NCBI RefSeq assembly: GCF_964204645.1
Contig: NC_134035.1
Coordinates: 3,844,501-3,908,500, forward strand
DNA: 64,000 nt
Direction: 5' to 3'
Source of the DNA: Tubulanus polymorphus
Taxonomy: Eukaryota; Nemertea; Palaeonemertea; Tubulaniformes; Tubulanidae
Part shown: positions 12,618 through 24,733 of the stretch, in pieces
Layout: each line of letters begins with the position of its first letter
How positions within the stretch are numbered: the stretch's first letter is position 1
Made by a program: the position numbers and the translations under genes
The notes under the pieces: generated by a model
What the model saw: the letters and a program-made list of their open reading frames with translations, nothing else
Told to the model about the DNA's origin: nothing
Databases searched by the model: none

Positions 12618-12908
12618 TAATCATTTCTGTACCGACTTATTAATACCCCTAAAGTGATGGAGATGATTTGAAAATGTTTGAAAAATTCTGGCCCAGTGCA
12701 TCAAATAAGAGGCATCAGCTATAGTGCATCTACACCGCGGTGCAGTGTATCATTAGTTACTTATATCTAACTGTGTTTGACAGGTGCTGCCATCTTTCAG
12801 TAGATAAAAACATTTACGAATTACATCAATACATCGCACTGCCATGTACCAGCAAATCGATCACCGATTAAACACCGCGCTGAGGTGTAGACGCACTGAA
12901 AGGGTTAA
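12618..12908. mobile_element. TTAACCC-ended MITE-like element, decayed left end
   Basis: Right end GCACTGAAAGGGTTAA and the internal blocks TACACCGCGGTGCAGTG, GTGTTTGACAGGTGCTGCC and AACACCGCGCTGAGGTGTAG match the intact copies at 18678 and 22323. The left terminal repeat has decayed. Confidence 0.65.
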
Positions 12909-13224
12909 ACCGTTGCTTAAGTGGCACGGCTGCTGTACGATCTGTAAAAATCCAACTTGGTGGTCAAGCTTAAACTAAGGTATAAGGCTAGTATCTCAGG
13001 GAAGAATTAAAGTGAAAAGTAACGTATGTGGTAGATAGGCCGATGGACACTTTTCACTATTTTCAGTCAGTCATATTCGAACAAAACTTTTCCAAAGACT
13101 AGGCTAATTCCACGTCAAAAAAGACCTTTCACATTTTGAGGCGGAATCCAGATAAAAAAGAAAATCCACCCATTTAAAAAAAAACCGGAGATCACGCCCT
13201 GACACGTAGTCCCCAGTTCCTCAC

Positions 13225-13438
13225 GATACGTACTGTTTCGATAGGCCGTTGTGATGCCGCGTGTCTTGATCGCCGTGATGGTGACCTATAGGGGGCGACG
13301 GTGTAGGCATCGGGCTCGGTGGAGTGTGTATTGCATTGGACATCGTAGTGATGCTGAGTGGAGCCGTCGTCGACAGGTGTCCGAGTTCTCCATTGATTTT
13401 ATCGGGCGGCGTCAACGATCCGGGAATTCCTCCTGATT
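13225..13438 (-). CDS. Shared internal exon of the unidentified minus-strand gene
   Basis: A 214-nt exon between acceptor TATATTTTCAG|AA and donor TATC|GTGAGG. It encodes about 71 residues, Pro/Ser/Thr/His-rich, beginning SGGIPGSLTPPDKINGELG and including PPSPMPTPSPP and a GHHHGDQ segment. It enters with two bases of a codon, so it accepts a phase-1 donor; exons 24734..25316 and 17175..17238 both end in phase 1 with a G, giving Glu at the junction. It leaves in phase 2. No catalytic or DNA-binding motif is present; the composition is that of a disordered linker or activation region. The next exon is not found between here and position 1, except that exon 9893..10509 shares the phase. Confidence 0.65.
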
Positions 13439-13549
13439 CTGAAAATATACGTTCGACGGAAATTAAAAATCTGTCAAAATTAGAGAACATTTTTCACATT
13501 TTTGTGAGATTGATTCTTCTCTGACCTCATAAATTCAATTTAACATCGG

Positions 13550-13712
13550 GCCCAGTCCCAGTTGAAATGGGTTTAATTTGACTCTGGATCCAGTTCCACA
13601 ATTATGCGGGTTTAATAATATGACTGTGGACCCAGTTCCACAGTTGAATGGGTTTAATTTGACTCTGGATCTAGTTCTACACTTCCACAATTATTTGGGT
13701 TTAATCGGACTC
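13550..13712. repeat. Short degenerate tandem repeat, about 60-bp unit
   Basis: Three imperfect units built on CAGTTCCACA, TGGGTTTAATTTGACTCTGG and GGA(C/T)CCAG. It lies just upstream (minus sense) of exon 13225..13438, inside its 5' intron. Confidence 0.6.
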
Positions 13713-14448
13713 TCTTGAGTTATATTTCCTAGGATTCCATTATTCAAAAAACTTATTTCATTCCCCGAAGCTTCGATTACGATCATCACTCATTCGTTCA
13801 AAATTTCCGAGGCATCATCTCCAGCTGGTTGCATTAACATCAATTACCCAATGATTAAAGCATTGTCGCGAGTCCCGCCCCTACAACGCATCATCCATTC
13901 ATCCATTCACGACGTATTTACCCTAGACCGGTCAGTTTAAATCGTTCAATCATCCGTTTCAACGAAAATAGTTCTATTCCTACCCTTCGGGCGGAGAGGA
14001 ACACTAGGGATATCGACGAGCTAGCAGCTATTGGTGGCGGCATTGTCAACGCCGTAGTATTACTCACATAACACCAGCTACGGAGCGACATTGACTCGGA
14101 CAATGCGAAACTATGATGAGAGAATAAACAGCTGTTAAATCCCCTCATTCACTCTCATGCATATTTAGCGGGGAGAGATAAGATTAGAAACGGACATTAA
14201 AAATGATATCTCGTCGACAGTGTGCGCACGCGCTCCTGCGTTTATAAGTCGCATTCGATGCAAACGCAAATAGTAGAATCATGACGCTATTGTTCAGGTT
14301 TTCACAGTAGAACAATGACGGATAAGAAGTGCCATTTATGAGTTTAATCGAAATCGTTAGATTCAAGCAGTTCATCGAGATTCGAGCCTTTCGGCTTCGT
14401 TCGTCAAAACATAGACTCTTAGGCACTTAGATCGGATGTTACTAGTAT

Positions 14449-14478
14449 TTTCGACTCTATCCTTATAGTCATCTTCAG
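14449..14478 (-). repeat. Hammerhead-like core, family 1
   Basis: Minus strand reads CUGAAGA, then GACU...AGUC as a short stem, then GAAAA. It is flanked by the ACTAGTA remnant of the usual arm. Confidence 0.6.
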
Positions 14479-14612
14479 TGGAGTGATCTTGTTCCCTCGC
14501 CAATAATGTACATCCCTGTCATGTAGCTAATATATAAATCATTTGCGTATGTTCTAAAAATGTATCTAATGTCCATATATGACGAAATGAATTATGAAAA
14601 ATTATTTTTCAA

Positions 14613-14722
14613 GAGCTGGTTTCATAAACTGGTATTACCTCAAACCCTGAGGCTAATTCAATTGAAAATGAATTGAGTTAGCCCCTGGGTTAAAGGTAAT
14701 ACCAGCCTATAAAACCAACCGC
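14613..14722. repeat. Palindromic MITE-like element, family P
   Basis: Arms GAGCTGGTTTCATAAACTGG and the complementary CCAGCCTATAAAACCAACC around GCTAATTCAATTGAAAATG. It sits between two hammerhead-like copies (14449 and 14769), as if one element had inserted into the loop of the other. Confidence 0.75.
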
Positions 14723-14768
14723 CAGGTACCAGTATATCATTCCAGGCCCCAAGAATCGTATTGTTTTC

Positions 14769-14798
14769 CTGAAGACGACTATAAGGATATAGTGGAAA
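14769..14798 (+). repeat. Hammerhead-like core, family 1
   Basis: CUGAAGA, then CGACUAU...AUAGUG, then GAAA. One stem pair is changed by G in AUAGUG. It is followed by the usual GTATAAACTAC arm. Confidence 0.6.
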
Positions 14799-14934
14799 TG
14801 TTGTATAAACTACAAGCACAAAGAAAAGAGCCTTTTCGGACTCATTTTTCATTTTGTCTTGTGGCATTTCACCCGTATCATCGTATGTACAATGTTTACA
14901 TCCTTCATTCCCGCGCATAATTTACGATACTCTT

Positions 14935-15294
14935 AAGCCTAGCGCACATCGACACTGCGATTGGAGGCAACTAGTTGCAAGGCAGTTTTCGGCGCATGAG
15001 AGGAACTGGCTGGATATGATCAGTTGCTTGAATGTGTCGATGTGAGCGAGCTTACGATTGGTAAGCGTCGATCTATCTCCAGTTCCAGTCAGTTGCCCAT
15101 GTTCTACTTTTGAGCAACTGGTTGTACTCAATCGCAGTCATATCCGTCGATGTGCGCGCTCTGGATCTCGGCGATCGACACGCGCCATGCAGTTGCTGCA
15201 ACTGACCGGTTGTAACAAGATTTCGATGTGCGCGGGGTAATCGTTCGGTAGCAACTAGTTGTCTCCAATCGCAGTGTCGATGTGCGCTAGGCTT
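14935..15294. mobile_element. 360-bp MITE with 44-bp terminal inverted repeats
   Basis: Left end 14935..14978 and right end 15251..15294 are complementary over 44 bases with one visible mismatch. They start AAGCCTAGCGCACATCGACA. The interior repeats motifs of the ends (CAACTGG, ATCGACGG/CGATGTGCGCG, CAATCGCAGT). There is no transposase; it is a non-autonomous element. No clear target-site duplication could be read at the borders. Confidence 0.8.
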
Positions 15295-15825
15295 CATGCA
15301 CAGTGGTTATAACGCACCCTACTAGCAAAACTTCATATAGCATTTATTGGTTCTTTTGCTACTAGTAATATAGGAACTATCCCTTGACCCTACCGAGCCT
15401 TTCCTAATCCCGACTTCATCGGACTGTACGAGATAACTTAAAATCGTACCTACATAATTCAACATTTACACAATACGTTTACTTAGGAGGTAATTCCGAT
15501 ACGTCCTGACCATTTAGAAATCCATAAATGTGCATAAGGCCGGTAAGACACTGGTATATATTACATGTGAATGTAGGAAAAATGCCACTGGAAAATATAT
15601 ACATATATCCGGTAAATGGAAAAATGAGATGGGAAATTCGAAGCCAATTTTCACATGTATTTAATTCCTAATTAATCACGGAACGTCGAAAATTACGATC
15701 AGTCGAACACTTTAAAAACGATTTATGAGATAACCATTGATGAAATACAGCGCGAGTCCGCGCGTTGTGACGACAATATAAAAATCCCACACTATATAAG
15801 AATGAAAAATAAAGTCCGAAATCTT

Positions 15826-16010
15826 TCCTCGAGCTAGTAGTTTATTCACTTTTTTTACTATGAACTGATGATCATCTTCAGCCCATAAATCTATATGCAA
15901 ATCTCATTATTTCGTCATAACATCAGTATTTCTGAAGACGACTATTAGGATATAGAAGAAACATCGAATAAACTACACTAGCTCAAGAAAACATTTCAGA
16001 CTTCTATCCT
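15826..16010. repeat. Head-to-head pair of hammerhead-like repeats
   Basis: The left arm (15826..15890) is a decayed minus copy with CTCGAGCTAGTAGTTTATTC. The right arm has a plus core at 15932..15962: CUGAAGA, then GACUAUUAGGAUAUAGAA, then GAAAC. Ends are complementary (AATAAAGTCCGAAA versus TTTCAGACTTCTATC). Confidence 0.6.
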
Positions 16011-16337
16011 TCATTTGTAGTATGGGATTTTTTACAGTATGATTGACGAGACCTTAAATTTCGTTCGGCAATCGCAGATCTTTGTGAAAAAGTTGCTCAC
16101 GTCGAATCAGAAGATAAAGCAACGTCAGGCCATGTCTGGGTCTTAACTGGCCTAACTCGGACTCGAGGCAAATTTGGACCATGCATGTACATGTAAATCT
16201 ATCACTACTAAAATACTATCGGATTGATACTATGGCAATTGAGCCGAGTTACTTGCAGAACCAGTTTTCGGTCTCATCTCCCGATTTCCAGGTACGTAAG
16301 GTAAGTGGCAACGCAACCTTGATTGACGAATAACCAG

Positions 16338-16368
16338 TGAGAGAGAGTGAGAGAGAGGGAGGGAGAGA

Positions 16369-16412
<44 letters not shown>
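16338..16412. repeat. (GA)n microsatellite
   Basis: About 75 bp of GAGA with a few GGGA/GTGA interruptions. Open frames across it (Arg-Glu or Ser-Leu runs) are artefacts of the repeat. Confidence 0.9.
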
Positions 16413-16416
<4 letters not shown>

Positions 16417-17174
16417 ATGTTTCTGTGTATTAACAGTCACATGGTATGGTAAGATACAAGACACATCTGTCGGGTTTAAGACAAAAAAAAAATCCATGCC
16501 GTCTTATTGTCTCTCACTGGTACTAGCGCGCGCGCACACACACACTCTCGAACACTGACACTAGTGCAGCATATGGTGTCGCAAAACGAGAAAAAGGAAA
16601 ACCTGCCCATTTAAAACTATACGGGGAGATAATCGTCGAACGAACGCGACAAAGCGTTTCCATAATAACAGCAATCGAAATCTCCCGTTAAAACCGGTCG
16701 TAATTCCGCGCTACGCGAATGCCCGGGAATTCCGAAAACAAATTTCTAGAGATTTTTGCGACATTCGGCGGCAAGCGGGCACAAAAATGGGTAGAATACC
16801 TTATATTCACAGTAACTCGGGACCATCGTCAAACTAAGAAAATGCATATAAAATATCGATATCATTATCCATATCGTATTTGAATGATAACTAACCCTTA
16901 CCCCTTATTTAACAATTATCTAAAATTGTACAAAGTCATAATAACCGATAACCCCATATCGTAATGCAGTTATATGAAAATGAATCATCATAACAATTAT
17001 CATAAGAAATGAAAAGAAATTTCATTATTCATCATTTTACATATCATCCGTGCAAAGCATTGCTATCTAGATCAAAATCCCCGATCCCTATTGCGATAAA
17101 TTTCCTGCTTTAAAACTACAACCTGCTAAATATTCCGAAACCGTTTTTACGGATGCGCGCATCCCGTTACATAC

Positions 17175-17238
17175 CGTCCGAATATGTGCGCGTATATTCC
17201 TCGAATCCGTACCCGTGGCCGTGGTGGTGATGCGCCAT
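17175..17238 (-). CDS. Alternative first coding exon (start 2) of the minus-strand gene
   Basis: ATG at 17238 in good context (GCGATGG) opens a 21-codon peptide beginning MAHHHHGHGYGFEEYTRT. It ends at a strong donor GACG|GTATGT at 17175. The exon ends in phase 1 with a single G, identical to the end of exon 24734..25316, and so fits the acceptor of exon 13225..13438 without a frame break. Upstream (17240..17530) is CpG-rich with no acceptor needed, as expected for a promoter-proximal first exon. The His-rich start is unusual. The peptide is short and the call rests on start context, donor strength and phase agreement. Confidence 0.5.
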
Positions 17239-17239
17239 C

Positions 17240-18677
17240 GCAAATTTCAAAGACGAAGGCGCCCACATTGGCGCGACACGCTATCGTCCGTCCGTCCGAA
17301 TTGGCGCGATGCCGCCGACGAATTTCGGTACAGCAGCGGCGATGTTTTTACGAATGATATTTACGCCGTATTCCGAGGAGAACTGCGTAGCCGCCGTAAA
17401 GGAGTATTCGTCGATAAAGGAGTATTCGTCGCCACTGCTGCTGTATCCCTCTCTCTCTCTTGTCAGAACGGTATCGTTGGTGAGACTCCGATGACGAACA
17501 ACGACGACGACGACGACAGAGTTCATTTAATATTAATTATATGCTAACACCTGTACGCAGACAGATTTTTCCCACGGTGGCGGACAATTCATCCATCGCT
17601 CGCTCGTATATTATACAGCTTACGGGGCCACAAGTAAACGATGATAGCATCGAACGAGAAGACGCCGCCGTACCCTGTAATCTGTATACAAATAATCGCG
17701 CAAACACTGACGGATTTAGCGTCCGAAACCACTACATGCAAATGCAAAAGATTTGAAATGGAATTTATCGAAGAGCTTTATTGAGAATTAAAATGAAAAA
17801 ATTTTGAGAAGACATCTCGGCTCCTCTAGAGGCTACACCTGGCCATGGTGTCTATAGAAACCACGAAATGCATCTTAATTCTTGATAAACTTCTTATCTT
17901 AAGAATTTATATATAGTCGGTTTTCATTTTTCTATTCATCTTATTAGATAGTAGCACTTTATCAGTAACCTGCTCTATGTACTATCGGTGTCAAAATATC
18001 CGATAAGCTTTTGACAAAACAACAAAAAAACGTTTTTTTTAGTATTTCCAAAACCTAGATAATTAGATTTAATGGATTTTAATCGTTGAAATTCATATAT
18101 AGCAAGTTTTAATCTGATTTTAAAACTACGCTCCATGTCCCAGTGTATACATGGGCTATTCTACGATCGCGATTTACACTGTTTTCTAGAACAGTCATTA
18201 GTAATTAACGGGTTTTCAGGGTGGCTCAATCTCGCACCCGTTCATAATCGATATTATTCTATTAAAACGACGAACACGAAGATGTTAATAACGTTATGGG
18301 TAAGCACGCACGCGCGCGCGTTGGACCACGCGACCGACCGGGTTTCCGTATTCCGTACTCGCGTACACAAATGCGGTGGGGCTAAGCAAACGACGCGAAG
18401 TTGTATTTGCTCTGAAGAAATACCAGACGCGCAATCTACTAGATCTACTATTACTACGTAATCATAAATATCACTTTAGAACACGGGGAGTGGAGAACAG
18501 GTCAAAATCGATCGCGGGAAAACAAACGCGGCGCGTATAGATTCGAATTGCCTCTACGGTATTGATTAAACAATAGAAAATGACGCCGTTCAAATGCGCT
18601 TTTCCGTTTAGTAGAACGACGGCCTTTTTTACGGTCATATTTACCGGTAAAGGTAAAAAATGATACCTAAATTCTCC
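17240..18677. other. CpG-rich promoter-like stretch then AT-rich intron
   Basis: Positions 17240..17530 are CpG-rich and flank the start exon at 17238. From 17760 to 18130 the sequence is AT-rich with nothing recognised. 18290..18480 is again CG-rich, without a supported exon. Confidence 0.35.
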
Positions 18678-18984
18678 TTAACCCTTTCAGTGCTGGCTAA
18701 TTAATACCCTATAGTGCTGAAGATAATCTGAAAATTTTGAAAAATTCCACCCTAGTGTGTTGAATAACGGGAATACCACGAAAAAAGTGTCAAAAAGTGT
18801 CTACACCGCGGCGCAGTGTATCGTTAGTTACTAATATTTCACTATGTTTGACATGTATTGCCATCTTTCAATAGAGATAAAAACGAATTACTAATTACAC
18901 CAATACACCGCAGTGCGGTGTACTAGCAAAATCTATCACTGATTTATACACCGCACTGCGGTGTAGACGCACTGAAAGGGTTAA
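18678..18984. mobile_element. TTAACCC-ended MITE-like element
   Basis: 307 bp with 16-bp terminal inverted repeats TTAACCCTTTCAGTGC / GCACTGAAAGGGTTAA. The interior holds the short palindromes ACACCGCAGTGCGGTGTA and ACACCGCACTGCGGTGTA. A near-identical copy lies at 22323 and a decayed one at 12618. No coding capacity. Confidence 0.8.
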
Positions 18985-19432
18985 GCGGCCAGGGTCTGGT
19001 TTCATAGACTGGTATCAGAGTTATCCCTCGGGGTAAATCCTCCTAAATCTGGGTAACAACCACCTTAGTAACAATGAGAAACCATGGTAATAACTGACGA
19101 ATTTCAAATCGATCCCGGGGACTATTTCGCTTCCGCATCTATGAAACCCGGCGCCAAACTTTTTCGTAAACCGCGATGAAATTTGTAATCAGTTCATTTC
19201 TATAACTGCCGCGTCTGTAATAGGAAAATTCAACATGATTACAAAAATAGTATAATGAACAGGGTAGATAGGCGGCTGGCCGGGTCAACTTTTAAGTTCA
19301 GCAGAAATGAGAAACAAGGTAGCTAGTTCTATTTTCCGCACAAAAGATTTTCAGTTCAATTCGAAACTCAAGTTCGAACTGAAGACGAGTCGTAAGATTA
19401 AAACCGAGCGCCGGGTTTTAAGTCATCAAAGA

Positions 19433-19672
19433 CGCGATCACACGTAGATGATGTGGCTCGAGCCAAATTTGGCCCGTGCCTAATTAGAGAACGCGTTCAC
19501 ACGCAAACCATTCAATCGATACTAAACAATGCTCAAACAAAGCGAAGTGGATCATTTCCGGTGCCAGTTGCAATTCAAACGCAATCATTCGTCTGGTGCT
19601 AAAATTTGGCTCGGGCAGGCCTGGTCCGACATTTTTGGTCGGGCCAAAAATGCTCGTGTGATCGCGGCTAAT
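19433..19672. mobile_element. MITE-like element with GCGATCACACG ends
   Basis: Ends CGCGATCACACG and CGTGTGATCGCG are inverted repeats. The interior has GAGCCAAATTTGGCCCGTGC, TAATTAGAGAACGCGTTCAC and GGTCCGACATTTTTGGTC. Related interiors occur at 16130..16250, 21690..22240 and 50170..50460. Confidence 0.65.
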
Positions 19673-20754
19673 GTTGAAGGAAAGTCGAACTCCTGATTAA
19701 GCCATCCATAACTCGCTGACAATTCTAGTTCGACAAATGACCTATAAGACTAAATTCATCCGTCAGTCAGATCCGGCGCGTAGCTCGGCGATGACGCACA
19801 GAATCGCACGGGCGAAATCCGAACTTCGCTCTTTTGAAGCGCGCGTGATATCGGGGTTCATTTGGACTAAATTAGGTCTTCGTAATTCTAAAGCGCATTG
19901 AAAAACGCCGCGAAAACGATCGCATTAAGATACATACGCCCCGAGGCTCTCGTCATTTCAACAAAAATAGACAGGAAAATACTTCTGAAGAGGTTCTTCA
20001 AACGACAATAGCTAGAAAGTCGCGTTGTTGTTGTTATTATTATTACCACAAACTCCAGTTATTTCGGATAATTGTAAAACAGCTAAGAATGCCGGCTACA
20101 TAAAGATATACGGACGAGAAAGAAAAAAAAAATAAAGCGTAAAAAATTTTTTTGAGAGAGAGCGACGAGCGATTTATGTCGTCGCTGTCAAGAAAATGAT
20201 TTAGCGTGAGAAACGTCGAGAGCAACAGTAGCGTTCGACGATAGACCGAGGCCCCGTAAAGCCGGGCAACGCGGCGCGCCCGTTCGTAAAGTCACGGTCC
20301 GCGCTTCGCGTTCTCCAAGGAAACCGGGAATTTTCCCAAGACTCGTCGCCGTTAATTACCCGTTGGTTTATTGTAATTCGTTTAGCAGTTTATAAGCGAT
20401 ATGTATATATATAATATAGCGTACGCGACGAGGTTGTTAAAATATCGGGACGTCTTACGTTTCTTTGTAAACTTTCGCTATTAACTTCTGAAAATAACAG
20501 TTCATCATTATCAACGTTTAAATGGCTATTCGAAAATCTTTTCGCGAACGCCTTGAATACGATAATGCGAAGAATGCTAAATTTAAACGCTCGAAAACTA
20601 TAAGAACTTTGTTCGTTTTTCGATTTATCGGAAAACGTCTTCCGAAAGTAAGATTTGCTTCTCGAAGCCCCGATGAGGGAAACGCGGAAAAGGAAACACG
20701 TTTCCCCGCGTTATGTCTACTTACGAGAAACGTGGTTTAGGGAACGAAGTTTCT

Positions 20755-21185
20755 GAGATCGAATGGATCAATCAATCCTGGATATAAGGAGTTTAGACAG
20801 GGTCCCTACAGATCAGTTATTCCTGGATATAAGGAGTTTTCAAGGGGAAACTTTCAATATTTCTAGGAAGTGTCTGCAGCACTTTTATATCCCAATTACA
20901 GTGGACTCCTAAATCTGTACTGTTTATCTCCGTAAACTGGTGTCATCTACATGCCTGGGAGTACACTAAACTCTAATTCAGTATGCGCCTAATTTGGTAA
21001 AGACAAAATCCTGGTCCAAACTGTACCAATTTTGGCAGTCTACTATACAACTACGAACAAGACAAAAATGTCTAATTACCTAATTCTCAAAAACGAAGGA
21101 GTTCGGGGCATTTTGCTCAAATTAAAGGAGTTTCAAGCACTTTTAATCAGTGTATTCAAGGAGCCGTAGGATATCTTTGAAATGC
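20755..21185 (-). repeat. Dispersed ~420-bp repeat, family S
   Basis: Shares ordered blocks with 24050..24450, 29525..29750, 46985..47410, 48480..48930 and 53160..53395: CAGGGTCCCTA, AAGGAGTTTCAAGCAC, AAACGAAGGAGTTC, and a TGGTACAGTTxGGACCAGGA segment. It is probably a non-autonomous element; no open frame. Confidence 0.6.
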
Positions 21186-21689
21186 TTCTAGTTCCACAGT
21201 TGCGAGTTACTGAGTTAACTCACCGGTTAACATCAATTAAAACGAGTTAAAACGTTTGAACTCATAAAGAACCGAATCTAACTCGGAACTCGGAACCGAG
21301 GAACTGAATCTGGGCGTGTCAATTTTCCAACCAGACCGGACCCCGCGAGCGAAAAAAAAATTTCATCGTCCCCGCATAATGAATTTTCAATCAGTCAATA
21401 TGCGCAGCACGAAAACAACGCGGCGCGCTTTGCTTGCCATAAGCATACAAGATACCGATAACAGCATACGCTCAGTCGTGTCGTCTCGTTCGTCAATTTT
21501 ATCAGAAAGTCGGCCCCGGAGAGTTGGATTTTATAGATAGCGCGTTAAAGACAGCCGGTCATTTTCCCACGCGCGCGCGATTCCATTATCTTAATGCATT
21601 CATATACACCAGCCCTGCAGCAGCAGCAGCAGCAGCATACAGCGTCGTCGTCCTAGTCGATGATGATTATAGCCACGATCCAACCAAGA

Positions 21690-22240
21690 AACAACTTGGC
21701 CCGTATTTGAACCGGCCCCGGACCAGAGATGAGTCAAATTTGACCCGTGCTTAATTAGAGAGGACATTCACACTTACGTCGGTAAAGCTGCGCTCACGCA
21801 CGGAGAAGATTTGGCCCGGTTCAAACCGGCCCGGACAAAACCTGGCATCGAATTTGGCCCATGCTTACTGTAATTAGAGGGGACATTCACTTACATCAGT
21901 TAAGCTACCATCACCTAGGGGCATTTGGTGGGGGTCATACCGGCCTCAATGAGACCAAAGTTAAATTTGGCCTTCAAACAGACTAATCATTCACTATCTA
22001 CTAAGATATTATCAAAATGATACTGTGGCAAGTGAGGTGAGCTAGCTTTCACAAGGAATAATTCGTTAAAATTTGGCCCATGCCTTTTAACAGACCGCGT
22101 TCAAAAAATCACTCACTCATTTTCTACTAAAATACTATCGAAATGATACTGTGGCAAGCGAGGTGAGCTAACTTTTACCAGGAATTTTTCGTTGAAATCT
22201 GGCACGGGCCTGGTCCCGACATTTTCATGGTCGGTTTCGA
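21690..22240. repeat. Multiple copies of the TTTGGCCC repeat
   Basis: Three staggered copies of AATTTGGCCCATGC, TAATTAGAG, AAATGATACTGTGGCAAG and CGAGGTGAGCTA, related to the element at 19433. The palindromes of GGCC/TTTGGCCC types are decayed. Confidence 0.5.
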
Positions 22241-22322
22241 AAATCGCTCTTAGAATCGAGTCCCATCTCAAAGCGTACTTTTTCTCAAATCGTGGCTTTT
22301 TCCCCAAGATACTTTCTTCTTC

Positions 22323-22616
22323 TTAACCCTTTCAGTGCTGACTAATTAATACCCTATAGTGCTGGAGATAATTTGAAAATTCTGAAAAATTCCACCCTAG
22401 TGTGTTGAATAACGGGATACTATAGTGTGTCTACACCGCGGCGCAGTGTATCGTTAGTTACTAGTATTTCACTATGTTTAACACGTGCTGCCATTTTTCA
22501 AGAGAGATGATTACTAATTACTAATTACATCTCAATACACCGCAGTGCGGTGTACTAGCAAAATCTATCACTGATTTATACACCGCACTGCAGTGTAGAC
22601 GCACTGAAAGGGTTAA
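22323..22616. mobile_element. TTAACCC-ended MITE-like element
   Basis: 294 bp with the same 16-bp terminal repeats and interior as 18678..18984. High similarity between the two suggests recent spread. Confidence 0.8.
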
Positions 22617-22735
22617 AACCCTTCATCTTCATATGCCGCGGCACAATTTCTTCTACGAAACTACAACTAACCCTTTATTATATTGGGCACGACTTTTAAA
22701 TAGGGGAATAATATTTCAGCATCGATGTATGATGA

Positions 22736-22770
22736 TGACAACGATGATGATGATGATGATGATGATGTTG
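22736..22770. repeat. (GAT)n microsatellite
   Basis: GATGAC/GATGAT repeats. The Met or Ser/His runs translated from it are not evidence of a gene. Confidence 0.85.
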
Positions 22771-22984
22771 TATTTGTTGACCGTGGGAATCGCGTCAGAT
22801 CGCGCGGGGAACAGTTCCGCGTCGAGCATCCTCGTGAAATATGCCGACGCGAAACGAAAAGAAATTGATACGAATATCGAATAACCAACCGTTCGAAGTC
22901 ATTTTCATATTCTCCGCAACATATTCCGACGAGTTTGTAAAGTTCGCCGTAAACTGTCCAAATGAAATCCTGCATCCACAAGTC

Positions 22985-23400
22985 GAGAGACTTAGTGGTC
23001 TTAATTAAATCTTAAGACTGGTCTTAAGTTGAAAGAAGACCATGGAACTGCCTTGCTCTTAAGGCTGGTCTTAATCTCAACCAAATAAATACGAAGCTAA
23101 TCTTAGTTCTATGGCCAATGAAAAAACTTCAGTCATCAGACTTTCATTTTTTGCTTGAGTTGCAACTCAAAACCTATTTGATAAATGTGGAACTGGGTTC
23201 AGTATTTGTTTCAGAATCAGGGGCTAGTTGTATAGTCGAGACTAGAGTCCAAAAGTGGTCCTAAATCTCAAAGCTGATCTTAAGTTGTTAGATTAATTAT
23301 ATTGATCTGAGTTGGCCTTAGACCATCTTAGTCCCCGTAGCCAATCTAACAACTAACATCAAATCTTAAGTTTTGAAAGCACTCTTGGACTCATCAAATT
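22985..23400. repeat. TTAAGACC repeat cluster
   Basis: Short inverted blocks such as CTTAAGACTGGTCTTAA, TAAGTTGTTAGATT and GTCCAAAAGTGGTCC recur here and at 24465..24690 and 27340..27480. They form small hairpins; this is a decayed non-autonomous element family. Confidence 0.5.
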
Positions 23401-24049
23401 CATGATTTTGCCACTGGCCCCGGGGCTTCAGATGGAAGTTAGGACAGTTTTTGCGAAATTTCTGGAAAGCTCTGGTCTAAGCTATGGGAACGTTAGACCA
23501 TTTCGAAAACGATTTCCATAACCATGGAACTGGATCATCGGGTTTGGTTTCGTGAGATACTTCAAACTCAAACCTGTAAAGGTCTAATATTGTACGTGAA
23601 GTGCTTAATGTAAATAAAACTATATCCATTTTTTTCGGAATACTTTAAAACTCACAGTGGGACTGGGACCTATGATGTACGACGATGCCTTGTTTGGGTG
23701 ACGCTTTTCATAAGCTAGTTAGCAGTTAATACAATCATACAGATGCCAGAGACATCTAGTGATAAACAAACGAACTACTCGCACGGGCCGGGTCATTAAA
23801 CTCTACACACAAAAACCAGCAATCGTGCATAGATTGGTAAATGGTGCCATCTATGAATAAACAGTCAAATCATTATCCTTCGATAATTGATTCGATACTA
23901 GCAGATACAGTCAAGATTTTAAATGGTGGGATTTTAAAAAAAGGCTGTTGGAAAAGAAAGTTGAGTCCTATAACAATATCGAACTTCGAAAATGGCACAA
24001 ATCTAAATGCAAGACTAATGAATTTTTCCGAAAACTCTATACAGTAAGT

Positions 24050-24450
24050 CAGTGAGATATGAACTATTGCCCAATTAGTACAGACTCCTACAAAATTGGT
24101 ACTGTTTAACGGTAATTCAGTGGTTTTGTAAGCAACTTTTCGTCCTAAAAACTACCTTAACTCGGGTTTCCTATTTGGTAACCACCTAATTGGGTAATGG
24201 ATATCCAGTGACCCAAACGTTCACCACGTTTGAGTGTGGTTAACGTACTAATAGATATCCTGGTCCTTAACTGTACCAAATTAGGCTTGGTTTTCTGTAC
24301 AACTACAAACTAGACAAAAATTTTTCAGTGTCTATTTCTCAAAATTGAAGGAGTTTCAGGTATTTTGTATAAAGTAAAGGAGTTTCAAGCACCTTTTAGA
24401 GCATTTTCCATTTAGAAGAAGTTTTTAAGGAATCAAGGAGTCATTGGGAC
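24050..24450 (-). repeat. Dispersed ~420-bp repeat, family S
   Basis: Same block order as 20755..21185, in the same orientation. It contains CCACGTTTGAGTGTGGTTAACG, which is also found beside the palindrome at 32607 in slightly altered form. Confidence 0.55.
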
Positions 24451-24733
24451 CCCGGGCCCAGTTGCACAGTCATGACTTTAGTCCAAAACTGATGCTTAAT
24501 CTTAAGACGGTCTTAAGTAGTTGTTAGATTGGCAATATAGAACTAAGTTGGTCTTATAACGGTCTTAAATCTTCCCCAGTTAAGGCTTAGACTTAAGACC
24601 AGTCTAATACCATTTTAGCTCTTAAGCCATATCTAACTTAGGCCAGTCTTAAGTTTTACTACCATTTTCAGTTTTAAGTCTTCGACTAGGGAACTGGTCC
24701 CTGTTAAAGATTTATAAAATATAGAAATCATAC

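Noticed and set aside
16249-16558. Ser-Leu and Arg-Glu frames
   Set aside because: Produced by the (GA)n microsatellite.
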